Shown: in pieces, positions 7,913-15,210 of the stretch
Layout: each line of letters starts with the position of its first letter
Numbering within the stretch: position 1 is the first letter of the stretch
Assembly: GCF_052162025.1 (NCBI RefSeq)
Contig: NZ_CP197401.1
Span: 3,286,001 to 3,350,000, forward strand
Length of the DNA stretch: 64,000 bases
Direction: 5' to 3'
DNA from: Methylobacter sp015476545
Lineage (GTDB): Bacteria > Pseudomonadota > Gammaproteobacteria > Methylococcales > Methylomonadaceae
Translations under genes and position numbers: made by a program
The notes under the pieces: model-generated
Database searches by the model: none
The model's input: the letters and a program-made list of their open reading frames with translations, nothing else
What the model was told of the DNA's origin: nothing

Positions 7913-8800
7913 ATGAAGCATTATAACAATATGACTCGCCAGGCGGGTATGACTTTAATCGAATTGACCGTGGTATTGTTGATTCTGATTGGTTTGGCAG
8001 GATTGCTGGTGCCCTATGTCGGCAGCTTTACACAGACTACCCATGACAGTACCAACTCCAATAACCTGACGCAACTGAACAATGCGATGGGTCGTTATAT
8101 AACTGATAAAAACCATTTGCCACAGCATATGGACACATTAATCAACAGTGCAGCGGCAACTGCTGCGGCAACAGGGTCTTGCACGGGAGCAGCTTTAAAC
8201 GCAGTTTATTGCGGCTTGGCGAATCCGGCCCTGTTCACGGCAGTGCCTTATGCTGCTGCTACTGATCTTATTCCAGTTGAATCAATTGTAAAATCAGGAA
8301 TTAGCATGGCGGTACAAAACAATCCTGATGTCGCAAATAAAACCTTTGGTACAAGTACAGGCATGATTGGTCTAGAGGGTTCAGGCATGATGGCCTTTAC
8401 CGGTACTCAATATTTTGCAGCGGTTGCAGCAGTTGGCACCGGCACTATTGAAGAACATTTAGCAAAAGCATTAGGTCGTGATCCGATGGTTTATAATTCT
8501 ACCTGCTACGACTATATTGCCATGGGTCTTGGCGACAACAATGAGTTAGTTCAGTCTACTGCAGCATCATCACCTGTGTTCTTCCCTCAAGATGCAACAA
8601 TGGGCCCCACAGAGCGTTATGCGCACTTCATTGCAATTCTGCAGGTAGATAAAGATAACAGCACCGCCGGCTGCTCCGGTACGACCGAAAAAGCTAAATT
8701 CCTGGGCGTCGTAGCTAACGTGCCAGCAGCTGAATCAGATTATTTGGTTGGCACAAACACACTGCTGGCTCAAGGCTGGCAAAATAGAGCTGCTAACTAA
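7913..8800 (+). CDS. Type IV prepilin-like protein (major pilin candidate)
   Basis: A 295-residue class III-signal protein. The leader ends at G13 and cleavage before MTLIELTVVLLILIGLAGLL leaves the typical N-methylated hydrophobic helix with Glu at mature position +5. The mature size (about 283 residues) is larger than most major pilins. Cysteines come as four residues (TGSCTG, YCGL, STCYD and AGCSG), compatible with disulfide loops. Strong RpoN promoter signals and a long stable leader upstream suggest high, regulated expression, hence the major subunit. Base composition is visibly AT-richer than the assembly genes that follow. The mature N-terminus resembles those of the prepilins at 18819 and 20821. 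Confidence 0.85.
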   Translation: MKHYNNMTRQAGMTLIELTVVLLILIGLAGLLVPYVGSFTQTTHDSTNSNNLTQLNNAMGRYITDKNHLPQHMDTLINSAAATAAATGSCTGAALNAVYCGLANPALFTAVPYAAATDLIPVESIVKSGISMAVQNNPDVANKTFGTSTGMIGLEGSGMMAFTGTQYFAAVAAVGTGTIEEHLAKALGRDPMVYNSTCYDYIAMGLGDNNELVQSTAASSPVFFPQDATMGPTERYAHFIAILQVDKDNSTAGCSGTTEKAKFLGVVANVPAAESDYLVGTNTLLAQGWQNRAAN

Positions 8801-9254
8801 TCCATAAAACGGATAAGTAGCGCTGGTTGGGTTGCCATGCTGTCCGGCGGCCCTGCCTTAACCCCTAAGGCGGATCGACGGTTAGCGATCCGCCGCAAAT
8901 GCATAAACCAAGCAGAGTGAACATAGGCCTCTTGTGCTCACCTTACTTGGCTTAACAGGATGGACAGAACAGCATTGGCCATTCTATCAGCCAGAAGCAA
9001 TTCAACTACCCCGGGCCCATAGGCACCCCAATAACCGACGCCCGGCGGTTTCCGCAAAGGATGACGGAAAGTATCGAAGGAGATGTTTTTCACGGATGAC
9101 GGATGAAGAGGCCACGGACGCCTCCTCACCCACCTCATACCCCTGCATTTTTCCAGAAGAATGCAGCGGTATGGGCATCAAGACGCTCGGCCGCCCCTGG
9201 CTGCGCCTCTTTACGCTGAAACGAACCTAAGGTTTTATTTGTAGTTAAAAAACC
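8801..9254. other. Intergenic with hairpin; no supported gene
   Basis: The 454 bp between the pilin-like gene and the assembly operon contain a hairpin at 8869-8894 (arms GGCGGATCG and CGATCCGCC) that may end or attenuate the pilin transcript, although no T-run follows. A 98-codon ORF from 8934 has no recognisable protein features and is not annotated. Partial readthrough into the assembly genes is plausible. Confidence 0.4.
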
Positions 9255-10643
9255 ATGAAACTCCCCCTATTCAAAAAACGCCAGGCCCACAGCCTGCTGT
9301 TCATCACCGAGGCCAAAACCTTCCGCGTCGATTTCGACAAGGCGGGCGTACTAATCGGCGATATGGGCGCTATAAACGTCAGCTGCCCGACGACGGCGAA
9401 ACTGGCCGAATGCGTCGGACAAATCGCCGCCGGCGGCAAGCCGTTCGGCCGTAAAGTCTGGCTGTTGTACATGCGCCTGCCGATTGCCTTGCTGACCATA
9501 CCTTCCATGCAGGTGGAAGGCGTTGACGAAGCCACGCTGCTGCAGGCTCTGCAATTCGAGCTGGAAGGCCTGACCGGCCAGTCCGCGCTGGACGCAAAGC
9601 TGGCCTATCACCTGCTCAGCAACAAGGATGAAATGAGCACGTACTGGGTGAGCCAGATCAACCAGCTGCATTTCGAGGACCTCCACAAAGCCCTGAAAAA
9701 AGCCGGCAGCCAGCTGGGCGGCCTGCTGCATCCCGCCGCCATGCCGCAATCTTTGGCCAACCCGGAGCACGAGGACTGGCTGAGACTGGAATGCTGGTCC
9801 AGGCAACTGGTCGCCTTGCGGCGCCATCCCGACAGCGGCTTCTCCATGCAGCTGTTCTCGCTTGACTACCGTCATTGGCACACGCAACTGGAACAGTGGC
9901 TGCATGAGCAGGGCGAGGTTCTGCATACCGAAACCCTGCTGAACGACATGATCGAACTATTGCCTGAAACCGCCTATACGGTGCATTTAGGCAATACCGA
10001 ACGGCTGCCGGACTGGCTGGCCTTATGGGCCGTCTCACTAGCAAAAAAAACGCCGCCTCCGGCTCCGATACTGCGCTATCAATCCAAACTCAATACGGAT
10101 CTTTTGCTGATGGCTTCCGGCGGCTCCGTAGCCGTGCTGATCTGCGCCGGCCATTTGAGCTGGCATCTGTATCAGGCCCAGCATTTCACCCAGGAGGCCG
10201 AAGCGCTGAAAAAAGTCGAAACCTCGATGACCGCCTTGCGCAAGTCTTCAGCCGACAATCGCGAAAAGCGCGACAAACTGAAAACAAAGCTCGACAAGCT
10301 CAAAGGCGACTCGGACACGTTGCCGCAAATGATCAAGGCGCTGCAGCACCGTCCCTCGCGATTGCTGGCCGCCGTCGCCTCGGGTCGCCCCGAGAATCTG
10401 GTGCTGGAGGAGGTTGTCGCCGAAAACGATGACATAAAAATCCGCGGCGTCAGTCTGGACGCCGTCTCGACCAACAAGCTGGCCGGTTATCTGGAACTGA
10501 AGCTGGCGGATCTGGGCTGGGAAATCCTCGCGCCGACCAAAAAGAACATGAACCTGCTTGAAGACGGCGGCCCCTGGGAATTTGAAATCGCCCTGCGCGA
10601 TAAAGGCATCGACGGGTTTCATCATGAGCCGGAAAAACAATAA
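9255..10643 (+). CDS. PilM-PilN-like fusion (MshI/GspL-like) inner-membrane assembly protein
   Basis: A 462-residue bitopic protein. Residues 1-270 resemble the actin-like cytoplasmic platform of PilM/GspL/MshI (LYMRLPIALLTIPSMQVEGV, then ALQFELEGLTGQ). One transmembrane helix follows near residues 282-305, then a Lys-rich periplasmic coiled coil (residues 310-350) and a PilN-type ferredoxin-like domain. In standard T4P these parts are two genes, pilM and pilN; here they form one chain, as in type II GspL and MSHA systems. The nucleotide-binding residues of PilM are not clearly conserved. It is the first gene of a tightly spaced assembly operon (9255-18780). Confidence 0.75.
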   Translation: MKLPLFKKRQAHSLLFITEAKTFRVDFDKAGVLIGDMGAINVSCPTTAKLAECVGQIAAGGKPFGRKVWLLYMRLPIALLTIPSMQVEGVDEATLLQALQFELEGLTGQSALDAKLAYHLLSNKDEMSTYWVSQINQLHFEDLHKALKKAGSQLGGLLHPAAMPQSLANPEHEDWLRLECWSRQLVALRRHPDSGFSMQLFSLDYRHWHTQLEQWLHEQGEVLHTETLLNDMIELLPETAYTVHLGNTERLPDWLALWAVSLAKKTPPPAPILRYQSKLNTDLLLMASGGSVAVLICAGHLSWHLYQAQHFTQEAEALKKVETSMTALRKSSADNREKRDKLKTKLDKLKGDSDTLPQMIKALQHRPSRLLAAVASGRPENLVLEEVVAENDDIKIRGVSLDAVSTNKLAGYLELKLADLGWEILAPTKKNMNLLEDGGPWEFEIALRDKGIDGFHHEPEKQ

Positions 10644-10658
10644 CGGATCAGCGCCTGA

Positions 10659-11366
10659 ATGACTATGACACCTGAACAACAACGAGAGCAATTACTAAAA
10701 CGCATCCTGCCGGCGCTGGGCGTGCTGGTGGTTTATTTTGCGATTATCAGCGGCTTTGTCACGGAAAAGTCCCAAAAAGCCGAGCAACAGTACATGGAAA
10801 TGTTCAGCAAAGGCATCAACGCGGATGCGATGCCGGGCATGGAACAGGAAAAAAGACGGCTGGAGGAAGAGATCGCCAAGCTTGAACAGGAATCCAAAAC
10901 CCTGCATGCGGCACTGGCGGCAAAAAGCGGTTTTTTATCGCCCGAACGCTCGACCAATAACGCCATAGATCGCATTACCGTTATCTTCGATGACAACCGT
11001 TTGCAGATACTTGATGAACTTCCCAATGACCAATCAAGCGACAAAAATCTGCCTAAATCGCTTCAAAGCACGCGGAACTGGCTCAAGGATCTTTTAACGC
11101 CGGAAGAAACCACCGATCCCAAAGCCAAAGATCCTAAAGCTAAAGCTCCCAAGGATAAAAAGCCTGCCGCTCCTGACGAGAAATCTTCTAAAGCGGCTGC
11201 CATCAATATCAGAAATATCCGTTTCGCCGGCACCTATCTGGATACCTACCGGGCTCTGGCGACATTGGCCGACAGCGACATTAAAGCGCTGCCGGTATCG
11301 CTGACGATGAAAGCCTACGGCAAGGGCGACGGAAAACAGGAGTGGCTGTTGAAATTGTGGCTGTAA
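10659..11366 (+). CDS. PilO/MshJ-like inner-membrane assembly protein
   Basis: A 235-residue bitopic protein with a short cytosolic N-terminus, one membrane helix (LGVLVVYFAIISGFV, about residues 25-40), a coiled coil (EQEKRRLEEEIAKLEQESK) and a C-terminal ferredoxin-like domain (INIRNIRFAGTYLDTYRALA). A low-complexity Lys/Pro/Ala linker, DPKAKDPKAKAPKDKKPAAP, sits between coiled coil and domain. Partner of the PilM-PilN fusion in the periplasmic alignment subcomplex. It starts 15 bp after that gene. PilO assignment rests on topology and context more than on direct similarity. Confidence 0.7.
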   Translation: MTMTPEQQREQLLKRILPALGVLVVYFAIISGFVTEKSQKAEQQYMEMFSKGINADAMPGMEQEKRRLEEEIAKLEQESKTLHAALAAKSGFLSPERSTNNAIDRITVIFDDNRLQILDELPNDQSSDKNLPKSLQSTRNWLKDLLTPEETTDPKAKDPKAKAPKDKKPAAPDEKSSKAAAINIRNIRFAGTYLDTYRALATLADSDIKALPVSLTMKAYGKGDGKQEWLLKLWL

Positions 11367-11374
11367 GCCGCCCT

Positions 11375-11448
11375 GGGCGAATGAATTCGCCCCTACATAG
11401 CGGGCGACTGCCAACAGTAGGCGCTTTAGGCGAAGTCGCCCCCCCACA
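11375..11448. repeat. Dispersed intergenic palindromes (GGGCGAATGAATTCGCCC and CAGTAGGCGCTTTAGGCGAAGTCGCC types)
   Basis: An 18-bp perfect palindrome at 11375-11392 is followed by a stretch with CAACAGTAGGCGCTTTAGGCG (11409-11429) and AGTCGCCCCCCCACAGG. Related sequences occur at 20749-20766, 34731-34752 and, inverted, at 37684-37765. They lie only between genes. Here they interrupt an otherwise tight operon between the PilO-like and ATPase genes. Confidence 0.7.
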
Positions 11449-11531
11449 GGCGGCGCGAATCCTGACTGAATAACAAACCGACGTAGAGAACATCCGAACG
11501 ATCTCTACGCGATGATAATAACTATAAATAC

Positions 11532-13319
11532 ATGAGACAAAACCCATCAGAGCTTAAAAGGCCTGCTTCCGAACAAAGAAGCGCAGAGCGCCAGCCTGTC
11601 AGCGGCTGGCGTGCGGCCGTGTTTGCCGAAAACGGCATCACGGTAAGCCATGCCGATGTCAAAGAAGCCTCCGACAGCGGCGCCAGCCTGATTATCGAGG
11701 GCCGCCCCGGCCTGATCGATGACGATCAGTTAATTACGGTCAGCATCGAGGCGCAACACCGGCGCTTTACACGCAAAGCCAGGGTGTGCCGGGTGCTGCC
11801 CGAAGGCGATGAACTGCAGGTGGCCGTGGAATATATCGATCACGTCGGCCTGGATCCTCAGACTCACCTGCTCGATATCGGCCTGGCCCGCATCGATCCG
11901 GCCTGTGCGCTAAAGCTGCCTGCCAATATTGCGCTGCGGCAGAAAGCCCTGCCCTTCATCGAACTGAACGGCGTCATGCATGTCGCCTGCCTCGATATTG
12001 AAAACGCGTCGCTGGCAAACCTGCTGGAACGGCTGCTGAAAATGCCCGTCCAGCTATGGGCCGGCGATGAGGATTTGCTGGATGTAAAACTCAAGCAGGT
12101 CTACGGCGACAGCCGCCATCAGGTTCAGGCATTGCCCAAAACCGCCGAGGCCAACTCCAGCGCCGTCAGCACCGGCGACGAACTGCTCTATGCCGCCTAC
12201 ATGCGCCAGGCTTCCGATATCCATATCGATCCGGGTTTTAACGGCGCGACCATCCGCTTCCGCGTCGACGGCCAGCTGGAGCAGTACAGCCATATCAACG
12301 CCAACATTTACGCCGAGCTGGTCAGCCGCCTGAAAGTCATGGCCTATCTGGATATCGCCGAGAAACGCCAGCCCCAGGACGGCCGCTTCTCGCATCAGTT
12401 CGTGTCCGGCGGACGGCGCATCGACGTGCGCGTGGCGACCTTGCCGACCAAGTACGGCGAGCGCGTCACGATGCGTCTCCTGGCCGTGCAGACCGATTCC
12501 CTGACGCTGGAGCATCTGGGTTTCGACCCGGATCACAGGCACAGGATCGAAGGCTTCCTTCGCCGCATCCAGGGCATGATGATCATGACCGGACCAACCG
12601 GCAGCGGCAAAACCACGACGCTGTACGCGGCCATCCGCATGTTGCTGGAAGAGCGGCATGTCAACATCATCACGATCGAGGACCCGATCGAATACGAAAT
12701 CGGCGGCGTCGCGCAGGTCGAGGTGGATGCCGCCGACAAGGTCAGTTTCGCCAAAGCCCTGCGCAGCGTGCTGCGCCATGACCCCGACGTGATCATGGTC
12801 GGCGAGATCCGGGACAAGGAAACCGCCGATATCGCCATCAAGGCGGCGCTAACGGGCCATATGGTGCTGGGCACGCTGCATACCAACTCGGCCGCGGCGA
12901 CCGTCACACGTCTGACCGACATGGGCGTCGAGCCGTATCTGGTCGCGGCCGCGCTGCGCCTTGCCGTGGCCCAGCGTCTGCTCAGGCGCCTGTGCAAATA
13001 CTGCCGCATCCCCAGGCCGATGACTGAACTGGAAGCCGTATCGATCAGTCATCCCGAACTGGCTGGCCGGATAATCCACGACCCGTCCGGCTGCATTTAC
13101 TGCGGCGGCAAAGGCTATGCGGGCCGCATCGGACTTTACGAATTGCTGGAATTGCGCGAGGATTGGGCACGCGCCGTTGCCGAAGGCGAAGGCGAGGCCG
13201 AACTGGTGGTCAAAATGCGTGCAACGGGAATCAAGAGTCTGCTGGACGATGCGGTATCCAAATTGATCGCCGGCGTCACGTCGGTTTCCGAAGTCGTCCA
13301 GATCGCTTCGTCATGGTAA
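11532..13319 (+). CDS. PilB/GspE/MshE-type assembly ATPase with N-terminal PilZ-like domain
   Basis: A 595-residue secretion/pilus motor. The C-terminal half has Walker A GPTGSGKTT (from residue 354), Asp box, Walker B DPDVIMVGEIRD (from 417), the His box GHMVLGTLHTN and a C4 zinc motif (Cys488/491 and 521/524) in an extension/GspE-type arrangement. Residues 120-190 form a reduced T2SSE-N/MshEN-like domain. The N-terminal 105 residues match the PilZ pattern: RSAER (RxxxR, 16-20), EASDSG in the D/NxSxxG position (45-50), then the strands LITVSIEAQHRRFTRKARVC and LQVAVEYID. PilZ domains bind c-di-GMP, so direct control of the motor by c-di-GMP is inferred. The first Asp/Asn of the second motif is Glu here. 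Confidence 0.88.
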   Translation: MRQNPSELKRPASEQRSAERQPVSGWRAAVFAENGITVSHADVKEASDSGASLIIEGRPGLIDDDQLITVSIEAQHRRFTRKARVCRVLPEGDELQVAVEYIDHVGLDPQTHLLDIGLARIDPACALKLPANIALRQKALPFIELNGVMHVACLDIENASLANLLERLLKMPVQLWAGDEDLLDVKLKQVYGDSRHQVQALPKTAEANSSAVSTGDELLYAAYMRQASDIHIDPGFNGATIRFRVDGQLEQYSHINANIYAELVSRLKVMAYLDIAEKRQPQDGRFSHQFVSGGRRIDVRVATLPTKYGERVTMRLLAVQTDSLTLEHLGFDPDHRHRIEGFLRRIQGMMIMTGPTGSGKTTTLYAAIRMLLEERHVNIITIEDPIEYEIGGVAQVEVDAADKVSFAKALRSVLRHDPDVIMVGEIRDKETADIAIKAALTGHMVLGTLHTNSAAATVTRLTDMGVEPYLVAAALRLAVAQRLLRRLCKYCRIPRPMTELEAVSISHPELAGRIIHDPSGCIYCGGKGYAGRIGLYELLELREDWARAVAEGEGEAELVVKMRATGIKSLLDDAVSKLIAGVTSVSEVVQIASSW

Positions 13320-13368
13320 AGCCGATGATTGAAAACTTATGCCTGTTTAACAATCCGGCGGCCCGCTA

Positions 13369-14589
13369 ATGCCTGTATTTACCTATCTCGCCCGCGACCG
13401 CAGCGGCCAGCAACGCACTGACACCATCGAAAGCGCGACCCGCGAGTCGGCGATTCTGGCGCTGCGCGAGCAGGGCCTGCTGCCGCTTAAAATCGAAGAG
13501 GCCAAAAAAGAAAGCGGCGCTGTCAAATCCTTCAGTCTCAACCCGTTCGCTTACCGCGCGTTCAATTCATCCGACATCGAACATGAATTTCACCAGATCG
13601 CGGTCATGCTGCGCAGCGGCATCAGCCTGCTCGACGCCTTGAGCCTGACTCAGAAGTTTTGCCGGGTCGGCGCACGCCCTACCTGGGAAAGACTGGCCAA
13701 GCGCATCCAGCAAGGCAGCTCGTTCAAGGACGCATTGGCTGAGCATAAATCCTTCAGCGAATTCACGATCCAGCTGATCCACGTCGGCGAGCAGACCGGC
13801 CATCTGGGCACGGTCCTGGACGAGGCGGCCAAGGAAGTCAAATCCAGCCGCAAACTGAAAAAGCAGATCGTCACGGCTCTGCGCTATCCGGTCTTCACTA
13901 TGCTATTTGCAATCGGCCTAGTGATCTTCATGCTGACCAGCATTATTCCCGAGATTAAAAAACTGCTGCAGATCATGGGCAAACCGATGCCGCCGGTGAC
14001 GCAGGCGCTGATCGACACCTCCGACTGGATGCTGGCCAACGGCCTGACCATGGCCGTTTTCGCAATCGCCTCGATAGTGGCTTTTATTGTCCTTTATAAC
14101 TTGCCGACCAGCCGCTGGCTGATAGACAAATGGGCGCTGAAACTGCCGCTGTTCGGCTATGTCCTGCGCCTGTCCGGCACGGTGCTGTTCTCCCGGGCCA
14201 TGGGCCTGCTGCTGCGCAGCGGCGTGGTCATGGTCGACGCGCTGGAGACGATGGAAAAACTGCACGTCAACAAATACATGGCCAGCCGCATCGCCTTTGC
14301 CCGCAGCCGCGTACTGCAAGGCTCATCGCTGGCCGATCCACTGGAAACCGAATCCGGCTATATGCCTTTATTACTGCAAATGACGCGCGTCGGCGAAAAC
14401 TCGGGGATGCTCGACGAAATTCTGTTTGAAATGACCGAATACCACGATGAACTGCTGCAGCAGGCCATCGCCACCTTGACCGGCATGATTGCGCCGATCA
14501 TGACCATTTTTGTCGGCGGCCTCGTCGGCTTTGTTTATGCCGCTTTTTTAGTGGCCATGTTTTCCGCCGCGGGAGGAAGCCCTTCATGA
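13369..14589 (+). CDS. PilC/GspF/MshG inner-membrane platform protein
   Basis: A 406-residue polytopic protein with two homologous T2SSF domains. Each contains a helical bundle (HEFHQIAVMLRSGISLLDAL in the first, LFSRAMGLLLRSGVVMVDAL in the second) and membrane helices near residues 170-190, 220-245 and 375-400. The GE..G signatures (VGEQTGHLG and VGENSGMLDE) occur in both halves. It couples the cytosolic ATPase to pilin insertion. Its last 4 bases overlap the start of the next gene (ATGA), implying translational coupling. Confidence 0.93.
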   Translation: MPVFTYLARDRSGQQRTDTIESATRESAILALREQGLLPLKIEEAKKESGAVKSFSLNPFAYRAFNSSDIEHEFHQIAVMLRSGISLLDALSLTQKFCRVGARPTWERLAKRIQQGSSFKDALAEHKSFSEFTIQLIHVGEQTGHLGTVLDEAAKEVKSSRKLKKQIVTALRYPVFTMLFAIGLVIFMLTSIIPEIKKLLQIMGKPMPPVTQALIDTSDWMLANGLTMAVFAIASIVAFIVLYNLPTSRWLIDKWALKLPLFGYVLRLSGTVLFSRAMGLLLRSGVVMVDALETMEKLHVNKYMASRIAFARSRVLQGSSLADPLETESGYMPLLLQMTRVGENSGMLDEILFEMTEYHDELLQQAIATLTGMIAPIMTIFVGGLVGFVYAAFLVAMFSAAGGSPS

Positions 14590-15140
14590 AGATGCCATCG
14601 CTTAAACTGGTGGTGCTGTGGCTGTTGTGTTTCCCGTCCCTGTCGGTCGGGCAAGAAGACGCTGCAGTTCCGGCAGCCGCACCTGTCCAGGAAACGGCGG
14701 ACACCCTGCCCGATCCGACTGTCATCACCAGCCAGTTCGAGCAACGGCTGAGAAAATCGCAGGAGCCGTCCGATCAACAGGCGCAGGCCAAGAAAAACCA
14801 ATCAAAAGATGAGCTGCAGGACCCGACCCGCCTGAACGAGAACTTCAGGGATGCGTTAAAACACGTCACCAGCCGCTCCCCTGCAGCGGGCAATGCGGTT
14901 AACGCTTCAGCCGCCCCTAACCTGCCCGACATCTCGCTGGCGGCCAGCGCCTGCAATATGCATAAAGGCAAGAACCACGCCATGCTGCGGGTCAACGGCA
15001 AGACCGAGATGGTGAGCGTCAACGACAAAATTACCTTTATCGAAAAAAATCAACTGATCGAAATCCAGGTATTGGAAATACAAAAGGATCATGTGCAGGT
15101 AAGGATCTTCCCGAGCAACGAAACCATTATTTTACGCTGA
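14586..15140 (+). CDS. PilP/MshK/GspC-like periplasmic linker protein
   Basis: A 184-residue exported protein with a signal peptide (KLVVLWLLCFPSLSVG, cut before QEDA), a long disordered Pro/Gln/Lys-rich linker (residues 25-110) and a C-terminal HR/PilP-like beta domain with AMLRVNGKTEMVSVNDKI and VRIFPSNETIILR. Such proteins connect the inner-membrane complex to the secretin N-domains. Position just before the secretin gene matches mshK-mshL and pilP-pilQ order. The family call rests mainly on topology and location; sequence similarity is weak. Confidence 0.6.
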   Translation: MKMPSLKLVVLWLLCFPSLSVGQEDAAVPAAAPVQETADTLPDPTVITSQFEQRLRKSQEPSDQQAQAKKNQSKDELQDPTRLNENFRDALKHVTSRSPAAGNAVNASAAPNLPDISLAASACNMHKGKNHAMLRVNGKTEMVSVNDKITFIEKNQLIEIQVLEIQKDHVQVRIFPSNETIILR

Positions 15141-15210
15141 TGACGATTTACAGCATGAGCATGAACTGATGCCGGAATCCTCGATGCTGCTACGCCAGAA
15201 TTAATTATTT

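Noticed and set aside
8934..9230. A 98-codon frame between pilin-like gene and assembly operon
   Set aside because: No ribosome-binding site, mixed composition and no recognisable features.
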